Origin: JAWLHK01 sp041690355 [NCBI: bacterium]
GTDB taxonomy: Bacteria; J088; JAWLBW01
DNA: 64,000 nucleotides
Assembly: GCA_041690355.1 (NCBI GenBank)
Contig: JAWLHK010000001.1
Coordinates: forward strand, 186,001 to 250,000
Direction: 5' to 3'
Shown: positions 48,479-55,999 of the stretch, one piece after another
Layout: every line of letters begins with the position of its first letter
How positions within the stretch are numbered: the stretch's first letter is position 1
Made by a program: the position numbers and the translations under genes
The notes under the pieces: generated by a model
Database searches by the model: none
Told to the model about the DNA's origin: nothing
Seen by the model: only the letters and a program-made list of their open reading frames with translations

Positions 48479-48955
48479 ATGGATGACAATCCCAGACTCG
48501 AAAGCCTGGAATACCGCGGCGCCGACGCAGCTCCCGAGGCGCGCCCCGGCGTTCCGATGGAAAAGGATCCGCCGGCGCCCGCCCCGGGCACGCACTGGCA
48601 GAACGTCGAGGGGCAGGAGCATCCGCCCTTCGAGGTGCTCAAGCGCGCCCAGCTCGACGAACTGACCCCGGTCTACGGCACCGGCCAGCCGCCGCACGGT
48701 CTCAGCGGCGCGCTGCGCCGGGCAGCCTACAACGTGCCGGAGCACAAGACGTCGCACTGGGCGCTGCTGCTGCTGGCCGATCGGGTCGACGTCGTCGAAA
48801 GCGCCGCGGCTGATCTGCTCGGCAACGCGCGCCGCAGGAACATTCTCTTCGGCGCGGCCGCGGCCACCGGTCTTGCGCTGGGCGCCGCCGCCCGTTCGCT
48901 GCGACAGGAAACGGTGGGTCCGAGAATGAAGATCTGCCTGAACCGCGAATATTGA
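48479..48955 (+). CDS. Conserved hypothetical protein with C-terminal hydrophobic segment
   Basis: A 158-residue protein. The first 70 residues are Pro/Glu-rich and polar; after ALRRAAYNVPEHKTSHWALL comes LLADRVDVVESAAADLLGNA and a hydrophobic stretch (ILFGAAAATGLALGAAARSL) that could be one membrane helix. I do not recognise the family. Its position 21 bases after the alcohol dehydrogenase and before an SDR, with its own GAGG site, suggests a co-regulated stress-type membrane protein. Confidence 0.75.
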   Translation: MDDNPRLESLEYRGADAAPEARPGVPMEKDPPAPAPGTHWQNVEGQEHPPFEVLKRAQLDELTPVYGTGQPPHGLSGALRRAAYNVPEHKTSHWALLLLADRVDVVESAAADLLGNARRRNILFGAAAATGLALGAAARSLRQETVGPRMKICLNREY

Positions 48956-48978
48956 CCGTGGGGCACGGAGGGGAACGC

Positions 48979-49719
48979 ATGAAAGCGGCAATCATCACGG
49001 GGGGCGGAGCCGGTATCGGACGCGCGGCGGCGCTCCGGTTCGCACGGGACGGCATCGGGGTCACCGTAGCCGATATCGATGGCGCGGGCGCCGAGGAGAC
49101 GGTCTCCAGTATCGAGAAGGCAGGTGGAAAAGCGGTCGCCATCCGGACCGATGTCTCGAAGGATGACGACGTGGCCGCCATGGTCGACAAGACCCTCTCG
49201 ACCTTCGGAAGCCTCGACTACGCCTTCAACAACGCAGGCATCGAAGGGCATCAGGAGCCGGTCCATGCCCTGGCACGTGCGGACTGGGAGCGGGTCATCG
49301 TCATCAACCTGACCGGCACATGGCTGTGCATGAAGTATGAGCTGACGGTCATGCGCGAACGGGGTTCGGGGGCCATCGTCAACAACGCCTCCATCGCGGG
49401 ACTCGTCGGCTTCACGAGTCTCTCGCATTACGTGGCTTCCAAACACGGCGTCATCGGACTCACGCGCGCGGCGGCGCTCGAGGCCGGCCCCCTCGGCATC
49501 CGCGTAAACGCGCTGTGCCCGGGGGTCATCGAAACGGCGATGGTCAAGCGCGCGAAAGAAGAGAATCCCGAGATGATCAAGGCGGTCACGGCCGCCCACC
49601 CGTTGCATCGCGTCGGGCAGCCCGAAGAAGTGGCCGAGCTGGCCTGGTGGCTGTGCACGGGCGCTCCGTTCATGACCGGCTGCGCAATTCCCATCGACGG
49701 AGGGTACACCGCCCAGTAA
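48979..49719 (+). CDS. Short-chain dehydrogenase/reductase (SDR)
   Basis: A 246-residue classical SDR. The cofactor motif is AAIITGGGAGIGRAAALRFA (3-22), with NNAGIEG, catalytic serine in NNASIAGLVG, and YVASKHGV supplying Tyr and Lys, then PGVIETAMV. Asp in VADIDGAGAEE favours NAD. It oxidises or reduces an alcohol/ketone. The start at 48979 has GGAGGGG just upstream; a frame to 48952 adds nine residues. Third gene of the alcohol dehydrogenase cluster; a hairpin follows. Confidence 0.9.
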   Translation: MKAAIITGGGAGIGRAAALRFARDGIGVTVADIDGAGAEETVSSIEKAGGKAVAIRTDVSKDDDVAAMVDKTLSTFGSLDYAFNNAGIEGHQEPVHALARADWERVIVINLTGTWLCMKYELTVMRERGSGAIVNNASIAGLVGFTSLSHYVASKHGVIGLTRAAALEAGPLGIRVNALCPGVIETAMVKRAKEENPEMIKAVTAAHPLHRVGQPEEVAELAWWLCTGAPFMTGCAIPIDGGYTAQ

Positions 49720-49731
49720 GCGCGCGGAGAG

Positions 49732-49747
49732 GGCGCAAGCTTGCGCC
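49732..49747. terminator. Palindromic hairpin after the SDR gene
   Basis: GGCGCAAGCTTGCGCC is a perfect 16-base palindrome 12 bases after the SDR stop. It lacks a T-run, so termination is uncertain; it may be an mRNA-end hairpin. Confidence 0.4.
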
Positions 49748-49790
49748 GGCCGGACGGCTCGTTTAGTTTAAAGGGAGCGTTGGAGTTTTC

Positions 49791-49895
49791 ATGAACGTTC
49801 CATCCCCGTGCGGCTGCTTCCCGCTCGCCGCTTTTCCGGCCCCGCTTCTTTCCCCCGGATCCGTCTGCGCCCGCGCCGCGGAGGAGCGGCCATGA
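49791..49895 (+). CDS. Possible 34-residue upstream peptide
   Basis: ATG at 49791 is preceded by GGAG five bases away and opens a 34-codon frame (MNVPSPCGCFPLAAFPAPLL, then Pro/Ala/Arg-rich) whose TGA overlaps the ATG of the SCP2-hydrolase gene (ATGA). Its composition is not convincing as a functional protein; the ribosome site and stop-start overlap suggest a leader peptide that couples translation. Confidence 0.35.
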   Translation: MNVPSPCGCFPLAAFPAPLLSPGSVCARAAEERP

Positions 49896-51100
49896 TCCGG
49901 CCGCACCATCATGCCCGGCCGGGACGTCCTTCGGATATTCTGGAAGCGCTGCGCCGCCGCATCGACCATCCCACCGCGCTGGCCCGGAGCCTCAACGCCG
50001 TCATTCAGTTCGAGCCCTGGGATGGCCCTTCGGTGCGCCTGCGGATGGAAGAAGGACGCTTCGTGGTCTCGACCGACACGGGGCGGGCCGATACGCGCAT
50101 CCGCAGCACGACCGAGACGCTGCTGCAGGTCGTCGAGGGTGAGGAATCGGGGGTGCGCGCCTTTCTCGAGGGGCGGCTCACGGTGCGCGGCAACCTGGCA
50201 CTGGCCATGCAGATCGAGTCGTTCTTCCCGCCTCCGCGGCCGCTGGCCGAGCGGGTGCGGGCCGACTACGTGAACGCAGGCGGCCTGCGCACCTTCTACC
50301 TCGAGTCCGGCGAAGGGACGCCGGTCATTCTTCTCCATGGGCTCGGCGCCACCAACGCGTCCATGCTGCCCACGCTCGGTGCGCTCGCCGGCGACTACCG
50401 GATTCTGGCCCCCGACAATCCGGGATTCGGCGAGAGCGACAAACCGGTGCGCGCCTACCATCCGGTCTTCTTCGCCCGCTGGGTGCGCGACTTCATGGAC
50501 GCCCTCGGGATCGAGCGCGCGATTCTGATCGGCAACTCCATGGGCGGACGGATCGCGCTCGAGACGGCGCTGCGTTTTCCCGACCGCGTCGACCGTCTGG
50601 TGCTCTTCGCGCCGTCGATGGCGTGGAAACGCTTCCGCCAGTTCGTGCCTGTCGCCCGCGTGCTCTCGCCGCAGCTGGCCGCGCTGCCGCTGCGGCTCCC
50701 CCGCATGCAGGTCCTGCGGACGCTGAAAATGATGTTCGCGGATTCGCGCGTGCTCCCCCAGACCTGGCACGACGCTGCCGTCGACGAATTCCTTCGCGTG
50801 TTTCGCGAGCCGCGGGCGCGCATCGCCTTCTTTTCGGCCGCGAAGCAGATCTACCTGGAAACGCCCGGCGGCGAGAAGGGCTTCTGGAACCGCCTGCCGG
50901 CCATGAAGCACGACGCCCTCTTTCTCTGGGGCGATAAGGACCTGCTCGTCCCCGCGTCATTCGCGCGCCATGCGACCGACGCCCTCCCCCACGCGCGGTC
51001 GATCATTCTGCGCGACTGCGGCCACGTCCCCCAGTTCGAGCATGACGACGAGACGCACGTGCTCGTGCGCAGCTTTCTGCGCGGCGATCTGCACACCTGA
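49892..51100 (+). CDS. SCP2-like domain fused to an alpha/beta hydrolase
   Basis: A 402-residue fusion. Residues about 20-115 look like a sterol-carrier SCP2 domain (LNAVIQFEPWDGPSVRLRME, RADTRIRSTTETLLQVVEGE, FLEGRLTVRGNLALAMQIES). Residues about 120-400 form an alpha/beta hydrolase: VILLHGLGAT, PDNPGFGESDKP, nucleophile S216 in IGNSMGGRIALE, acid in LFLWGDKDLLVP and catalytic H in RDCGHVPQFE. A lipid- or sterol-binding module attached to an esterase suggests a hydrophobic ester or acyl-CoA substrate. The ATG has GGAGGAG upstream. The thioesterase gene follows 19 bases later. Confidence 0.8.
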   Translation: MIRPHHHARPGRPSDILEALRRRIDHPTALARSLNAVIQFEPWDGPSVRLRMEEGRFVVSTDTGRADTRIRSTTETLLQVVEGEESGVRAFLEGRLTVRGNLALAMQIESFFPPPRPLAERVRADYVNAGGLRTFYLESGEGTPVILLHGLGATNASMLPTLGALAGDYRILAPDNPGFGESDKPVRAYHPVFFARWVRDFMDALGIERAILIGNSMGGRIALETALRFPDRVDRLVLFAPSMAWKRFRQFVPVARVLSPQLAALPLRLPRMQVLRTLKMMFADSRVLPQTWHDAAVDEFLRVFREPRARIAFFSAAKQIYLETPGGEKGFWNRLPAMKHDALFLWGDKDLLVPASFARHATDALPHARSIILRDCGHVPQFEHDDETHVLVRSFLRGDLHT

Positions 51101-51119
51101 CCGATCCGGAGTTTTTCCC

Positions 51120-51911
51120 ATGACCAAATTCGCAGAACTTCTCGCGCCGATTGCCGCCGGCGCCGAGACCCTCCGCACCCCCGCGCACTGGACCCAGGGG
51201 CGCGCCACCTTCGGCGGACTTCTGGCGGCGGCCGGGCTCGCCGCGATGCGGCGGCTGGTCGATCCGGAACGCCATCCGCGTTCGCTGCACGTGACCTTCG
51301 CGGGCCCGGTCGCCCCGGGAGACGCACGCCTGGAGACGCGGCTGCTGCGCGCCGGCCGCTCGGCCACGCTGGTGGAATGTCACGTCCTGCAGGAAGACGG
51401 CGTCTGCACGAGCATGACGGCCGCCTTCGGCGCGGATCGCCCTTCGCAGGTGCATGCGGAACCGCCGCCGCGTCCCCCGGCGCCGGAGCCGGAACAGGGG
51501 CTCACGCTCCCCTACGTCGAGGGGATGACGCCGACCTTCACGCAGCACTATGACTACCGCTGGACGGTCGGCGACCTTCCGTTCTCGGGGAGCGGCAAGC
51601 GGGAGATCGGGGGATGGTGCGCCCTGCGCGATGCCGCGGAACCGGCAACGCACGAGCACATCCTCGGACTGGTGGACGCCTGGCCGCCGACGGTGCTCCC
51701 CATGCTGACAACGCCCGCGCCGGGGAGCTCGCTCGACTGGTCCATCCAGTTCCTGCAGTGGAGCCCGGAGGCACGGGCCGGCGACTGGTGGTTCTACCGC
51801 GCCGAGGCCGACGCGGCGGCCCACGGGTACGCGCAGACGCGCGCCGTGCTCTGGGATCCGCAGGGGCGTCCGGCGGCCCTCAGCACGCAGACGGTAGCCA
51901 TCTTCGGCTGA
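51120..51911 (+). CDS. Acyl-CoA thioesterase, double hot-dog (TesB/4HBT_3-like)
   Basis: A 263-residue protein with two hot-dog halves. The N-terminal half has ATFGGLLAAAGLAAMRRLVD and RSLHVTFAGPVAPGDARLET; the second half has THEHILGLVDAWPPTVLPML, TPAPGSSLDWSIQFLQWSPE and GYAQTRAVLWDPQGRPAALS. The QxxF/DWSIQF patterns match the thioesterase-like 4HBT_3 group. It releases CoA from an acyl-CoA. Paired with the SCP2-hydrolase gene, it fits lipid catabolism. Confidence 0.85.
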   Translation: MTKFAELLAPIAAGAETLRTPAHWTQGRATFGGLLAAAGLAAMRRLVDPERHPRSLHVTFAGPVAPGDARLETRLLRAGRSATLVECHVLQEDGVCTSMTAAFGADRPSQVHAEPPPRPPAPEPEQGLTLPYVEGMTPTFTQHYDYRWTVGDLPFSGSGKREIGGWCALRDAAEPATHEHILGLVDAWPPTVLPMLTTPAPGSSLDWSIQFLQWSPEARAGDWWFYRAEADAAAHGYAQTRAVLWDPQGRPAALSTQTVAIFG

Positions 51912-51941
51912 TCCCGCCGCGGGCAGAACGGTAGTTTCTGT

Positions 51942-52310
51942 CTACTCGTCGGCGAGCAGGGCCGCGTAGGGGTGATCGGTAAGGGCGAAGCCGTCTTCTT
52001 CGACCGGCGCCGCCATGGCCGAGATGAGAAAGTCTTCGGGCTCGTCGACGGCAGCCTGCTGTGCGGGCTGCGGCGAAGGCCAGACCCCGATCAGCGCGAG
52101 CGCGAGAACGGCGGCCGCCGCCCACATGCGCGGAGACGTCATCGCCCGCAGCACCCAGGGGTTGCCCACACGCCGCTCGAGGGCGGCCAGTTCGCCGGGA
52201 GGGGCCGGGGGAACCACCGGCCGGTGCGCGCGAAGCAGTACGGCAAGCGGATCCGCGGCATCGTCTTCTTCGGGCCCGCTCAGGCGGGGTTCGCGTGATG
52301 GACTCGTCAT
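51942..52310 (-). CDS. Putative membrane anti-sigma factor
   Basis: A 122-residue protein with a polar N-terminus (about 1-55), one membrane helix (MWAAAAVLALALIGVW) and a short acidic periplasmic tail. It overlaps the ECF sigma gene by four bases (ATGA). By position and topology it is a candidate anti-sigma factor, although no zinc-binding (ZAS) HxxxCxxC motif is present. The short tail (QAAVDEPEDFLISAMAAPVE) offers little for signal sensing, so the upstream Spy-like protein may be the sensor. Confidence 0.62.
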   Translation of the reverse strand: MTSPSREPRLSGPEEDDAADPLAVLLRAHRPVVPPAPPGELAALERRVGNPWVLRAMTSPRMWAAAAVLALALIGVWPSPQPAQQAAVDEPEDFLISAMAAPVEEDGFALTDHPYAALLADE

Positions 52311-52852
52311 GGCAACCTCTCTGCGGGCAACAGGCGCGCCCGCAAATGTTCTTTCGCGTAGTGAAGGCGGGATTTGACCGTCCCCTCAGGCTCGCCGAGC
52401 GATTCGGCGATTTCGGGAACCGTCATGTCCTCGTAGTAGCGCAACGCGATGACGGTCCGATGCTCGAAGCTGAGCCCGGCCATCGCGCCCTCAATCTGCA
52501 GCCGGGCTTCGGTACCGCGTTGCGCGGCGTCGGCCCGCTCGTCGTGGAGGGGGGCCAGGTCGTCGAGGGCGACCGGCGTCCCCACCCCTTTCCGCTGCCG
52601 CCAGCAGTCGCGCGCGGCGTTCACGGCGATACTCGCGAGCCAGGTGCTCACCTTCGCGCGGCCTTCAAACTGTCCGCGCGCCTGCCAGCTTTTCAGAAAT
52701 ACCTGCTGCACCAGATCGTCGACGTCTTCGCGCGGCGCGAGCGAGTAGAGGATCGACCGCACCATGCGTTCGTGCGCATGGTAATAGTCGGCGAACGTCC
52801 CCTCGCCCGTTCGCGCGCGCGGGAAACGAAGGATCGGGCGAGAAGCGCTCAA
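52307..52852 (-). CDS. ECF-family RNA polymerase sigma factor
   Basis: A 181-residue ECF sigma factor. Region 2: FADYYHAHERMVRSILYSLA, PREDVDDLVQQVFLKSWQAR, KVSTWLASIAVNAARDCWRQ. Region 4: LSFEHRTVIALRYYEDMTVP, EIAESLGEPEGTVKSRLHYA. I propose a TTG start at 52852 that overlaps the TGA of the upstream gene (TTGA), giving a normal ECF length; no ATG lies before region 2, and an upstream frame to 52972 is antisense in character. It is the middle gene of a three-gene operon (Spy-like, sigma, anti-sigma). Confidence 0.88.
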   Translation of the reverse strand: MSASRPILRFPRARTGEGTFADYYHAHERMVRSILYSLAPREDVDDLVQQVFLKSWQARGQFEGRAKVSTWLASIAVNAARDCWRQRKGVGTPVALDDLAPLHDERADAAQRGTEARLQIEGAMAGLSFEHRTVIALRYYEDMTVPEIAESLGEPEGTVKSRLHYAKEHLRARLLPAERLP

Positions 52853-53343
52853 CGCGGCGAACCCTCTCCAGCCGATTCGTCGCCGGCGGCTTCGGCAGCG
52901 CCTGCGGGGCCGGGACCATGCTTCCAGCCATGCCCCTTTTTCCCGTGCTTCTTCTTGTGTTCCTTCATCCACTTCATCAAATCCGCTCGCTGGGCGGGAG
53001 TCAACAAAGCGCGCACGCTGAGCATCCGGTCGAACTCCAGGCGGTGAAGCGCCGTACGGCCTTCTTCGAGGCGGGAAAAGAGCGCGCGGAGCTCGTTCTC
53101 GGGCGCGTCGGCGCTCATCTTTCCGTGCAGCTCCCGCCGCAGCGCGCGCACGTGCTTGCGCGCTTCCTTCAAGGCGGGGGCGGTTTCGTTGCGAATCCGC
53201 TCGAGATCGTTGCGTTGCGCGTCGGTAAGGTCGAGCTTCTCGAGCGCTCGCATTCCGAACCCGTGCCCCTCACCGGCGGCGGCCGGGGCAGACACGCCGG
53301 CGACAAGAGCGAAGGCAAGAACCAACATGGAGACTGTTTTCAT
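52849..53343 (-). CDS. Spy/CpxP-like (LTxxQ) periplasmic stress or metal sensor
   Basis: A 164-residue secreted protein with a signal peptide (MKTVSMLVLAFALVAGVSAP). The mature part has two LTxxQ-type motifs (DLTDAQRNDLERIRNE and LLTPAQRADLMKWMKE) within four helices, typical of Spy, CpxP and heavy-metal sensors such as CnrX. The C-terminus is His/Lys/Gly-rich (HKKKHGKKGHGWKHG), suited to bind metal. It is the first gene of the ECF operon and is divergent from an RND efflux operon, which suggests control of that pump. The ATG at 53343 has GAGG upstream. Confidence 0.85.
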   Translation of the reverse strand: MKTVSMLVLAFALVAGVSAPAAAGEGHGFGMRALEKLDLTDAQRNDLERIRNETAPALKEARKHVRALRRELHGKMSADAPENELRALFSRLEEGRTALHRLEFDRMLSVRALLTPAQRADLMKWMKEHKKKHGKKGHGWKHGPGPAGAAEAAGDESAGEGSPR

Positions 53344-53410
53344 GACTACCTCGGAGGCGACGGACGAAACATTTCGCCCTTTTCCCATACGACGGGCACC
53401 GGGGCCAATC

Positions 53411-53446
53411 CGTTCAACGGACGGCCATTTCCCATCCGGTTGAACG
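53411..53446. promoter_or_regulatory. Inverted repeat in the divergent ECF/RND promoter region
   Basis: CGTTCAAC (53411-53418) and GTTGAACG (53439-53446) form an inverted repeat with a 20-base spacer between the divergent operons. A regulator binding here could act on both; no consensus ECF promoter pair was identified with confidence. Confidence 0.5.
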
Positions 53447-53472
53447 TTCGGGGCCCCGGTCGCGTCCTATCT

Positions 53473-53489
53473 TCTTCCCTTCGGGAAGA
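53473..53489 (+). promoter_or_regulatory. Hairpin (TTCG-loop) upstream of tolC-type gene
   Basis: TCTTCCC-TTC-GGGAAGA forms a short stable stem with a TTCG-type loop 64 bases before the efflux operon. It lies in the probable 5' leader and could affect mRNA stability or translation. Confidence 0.35.
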
Positions 53490-53552
53490 TTGTGAGCGTT
53501 CAGGCCTGATATCATTCTAGTTTCGCCTATTTGCGTTCCCCGTGCCCCTTGC

Positions 53553-54863
53553 ATGTCATTCCCTCTCCGCAGCATCCTCCTGAGTGTCGTCTTTCTGTTT
53601 GCCGCCACGGCGCCCGCCGCCGCCGCCGCCGGGTTCACGCTCGAGCAGGCGATCGAGCAGGCCCTCGCCCGCAATGAATCTCCCGCGCAGGCGGGCTACC
53701 GCATCGAGCGTGCCGAAGCCTTCGTGCGCGAGGCCTGGGGCACGCTCCTCCCCTCGCTCACCGTCACGGGGATCTATACGCGCCGGGCGCGCGAGGTGGT
53801 GCGGCAGGTCGGGGGCGAAGACGTGATCATCCAGTCGCGTGACGGCCTGGCGGGGAGCGCGGTGGCCGAACTCGACCTGGTGAATCTGCCGGCCATTCCG
53901 CAGATCCGCAGCAGCCGGCGCCTCGAAGACGCCGCCCGGGCAGACGCCGTCGAGGTGCGGCGCGATCTTGCCTTTCTCGTTTCCGAAACCTATCTTGCCG
54001 TGCTCGCCGCGCAGGAGCTCGTGCGGGTGGCCGAACAGCGCGTCGAGCAGTCGACCCGCGTGGTGACCGACGCCACGGCGCGCGCAGGCGCCGGGCTGGC
54101 GTCGCGCACCGACGTCACGCGCGCCCAGGTCGAACGGGCGGGGGCGGAGCTCGCACGGACGCAGGCGCGCAACACGCTGGCGCGCGCCGTCTTCGCCCTG
54201 GAATACCTGATAGCGAGCCCCCTGCCGGGCGAGCTGACCGCACCGGAATTGCCGGCGCCCATCGAGGCGGCCCCGGCCGACCTGATCCCGCAGGCCATCG
54301 GGCAGCGCGAAGATCTCAAGTCGCTCAACCTGCGCGCCGAGGCGGCCAGCCTGCGGGCGCGCGCGGCCTGGTACCGCTACCTGCCTTCGCTCGGCGCGCA
54401 GGGGACCTACCGGCTGACGAACGAGACCGGCCTCTCGGGATACGCAGACGACTGGAATCTTGCCCTCACGGCCACGTGGCGACTCTTCGACGGCGGCATT
54501 GCCGCGGCGCAGGCGGGGCAGTTCCGAGCCGAGGCGCGCATCGCCAACCTCGAATTCAAAGCGAACGAACGCGCCGTCGGCTACGAGATCCGCACGGCGC
54601 AGCAGGACCTGGAGACCGCCCGTTCGGCCATCCGCGAGGCCGAGGCCGCCGTCGAGGCAGCCGACACCTACCTGCGCGACATCTCGCAGCGCTATGCCGC
54701 CGGGCTGGCCAGCGGCCTCGAGCAGGCCGACGCCTCGCTTTCGGCCTATCAGGCGCGGGCGGCGCTGGTGCAGCGCAGGCTCGACTACTGGCGCGCCGGC
54801 CTGGCCCTGCGCAACGCGCTCGGGCTGTACCCGATCGAATCCGTCACCGAGGAACCCTCATGA
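53553..54863 (+). CDS. TolC-family outer membrane efflux protein
   Basis: A 436-residue outer-membrane channel protein with a signal peptide (MSFPLRSILLSVVFLFAATA). It has the duplicated OEP helical repeats: FTLEQAIEQALARNESPAQA, SETYLAVLAAQELVRVAEQR, ALTATWRLFDGGIAAAQAGQ, and YAAGLASGLEQADASLSAYQ. It forms the exit duct of the tripartite pump. Its stop overlaps the start of the adaptor gene (ATGA), placing all three pump genes in one operon. Confidence 0.92.
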   Translation: MSFPLRSILLSVVFLFAATAPAAAAAGFTLEQAIEQALARNESPAQAGYRIERAEAFVREAWGTLLPSLTVTGIYTRRAREVVRQVGGEDVIIQSRDGLAGSAVAELDLVNLPAIPQIRSSRRLEDAARADAVEVRRDLAFLVSETYLAVLAAQELVRVAEQRVEQSTRVVTDATARAGAGLASRTDVTRAQVERAGAELARTQARNTLARAVFALEYLIASPLPGELTAPELPAPIEAAPADLIPQAIGQREDLKSLNLRAEAASLRARAAWYRYLPSLGAQGTYRLTNETGLSGYADDWNLALTATWRLFDGGIAAAQAGQFRAEARIANLEFKANERAVGYEIRTAQQDLETARSAIREAEAAVEAADTYLRDISQRYAAGLASGLEQADASLSAYQARAALVQRRLDYWRAGLALRNALGLYPIESVTEEPS

Positions 54864-55999
54864 ACCGCACCACATCCCTGGTCCTCGTACCCCTGGCCCT
54901 GCTGATGGCGCTCGGCTGCTCGGGCAAGAGCGACGCGCCGGCCGGCCGGGGTTCGGGGGCCCCCGTCTTCCCCGTCGAGACCATGACGGTCCGCAGCAGG
55001 CCGCTGCAGGTCACCGTTCACGCGGTGGGGAGCGTGACGGCCTTCGAAGAGGTGAGCGTGACGGCGCGCGTGGCCGGCGTCGTCGAGCAGGTGCGCTTCA
55101 TGGAGGGAGACAGCGTCGGGGCCGGGCAGGTGCTCGCGGTCATCGAACCTGAGCGTCACCGCGCCCAGTTTCTCGCCGCCGAGGCGGCCCTGAAGCAGGC
55201 CGCCGCCATGCGCGACGAGGCCGCCCAGGCCTGGCAGCGCCGCGCGGGGCTCGCCGAGACGAATCCCGATCTGGTGCGCGAAGAGGAGCTGCAGGCCTTT
55301 CGCACCAAAGCGGCGGCGGCCGAGGCGGAAACCATGAAGGCGAAAGCGGCCCACGACCTCGCGGCCCTGAACCTCCGTGACGCGAGCGTGCGCACGCCCG
55401 CCGCCGGCATCGTGCAGGCGCGCCTCGTGCACACGGGGCAGTACGTGCAGCCGGGCACGGCAATCGCCCGCCTGCTGCGCGAAGATCCGCTGCTCCTGCG
55501 CTTCGAGGTCGCCGAGGCCGAGGCGCGCGATCTCCGGCGCGACGCGGCCGTCAGCTTCACCTCCGGCGGGCGCGAATACGCGGCCACCATTCTGCACATC
55601 GCCGGCTCGGCCAACGCCGCGCGCATGGTGCCCGTCGTCGCACGCGTCGAGGGGGGCACGGCGGATCTGCGGCCCGGGGCCTTCGCGAACGTGCGCATCG
55701 TGACCGACGTGAACCGTGACGCCGTGGTCATTCCCCAGATCGCCGTGCGCCCGAGCGCCGCCGGACTGATCGCCTTCGTGGTCGAAGACGGAAAAGCCGT
55801 CCGACGCACGGTGGTCTCGGGCATGCGCACCCCCGAGGGGCTGCTCGAGATCCGCGAAGGGCTGCGTCCGGGCGAGCAGCTCGTGCTGCGCGGGGCAGAC
55901 GCCCTGCGCGAGGGCGTCGCGGTGCGCGTGGCCGAAGCGAGCGCGGGCGAAGGGCGGCCGGTGACGGCCCCGGCGCCCCAGACGGCGGAGACCCGATGA
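54860..55999 (+). CDS. RND efflux periplasmic adaptor (MFP) lipoprotein
   Basis: A 379-residue membrane-fusion protein with lipobox MALGC. Barrel-sandwich halves are VTAFEEVSVTARVAGVVEQV and ASVRTPAAGIVQARLVHTGQ, separated by a short coiled hairpin (about 95-165). Beta-barrel and proximal domains follow (RPGAFANVRIVTDVNRDAVV, IPQIAVRPS). It links the RND pump to TolC. Translationally coupled on both sides by ATGA overlaps. Confidence 0.93.
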   Translation: MNRTTSLVLVPLALLMALGCSGKSDAPAGRGSGAPVFPVETMTVRSRPLQVTVHAVGSVTAFEEVSVTARVAGVVEQVRFMEGDSVGAGQVLAVIEPERHRAQFLAAEAALKQAAAMRDEAAQAWQRRAGLAETNPDLVREEELQAFRTKAAAAEAETMKAKAAHDLAALNLRDASVRTPAAGIVQARLVHTGQYVQPGTAIARLLREDPLLLRFEVAEAEARDLRRDAAVSFTSGGREYAATILHIAGSANAARMVPVVARVEGGTADLRPGAFANVRIVTDVNRDAVVIPQIAVRPSAAGLIAFVVEDGKAVRRTVVSGMRTPEGLLEIREGLRPGEQLVLRGADALREGVAVRVAEASAGEGRPVTAPAPQTAETR

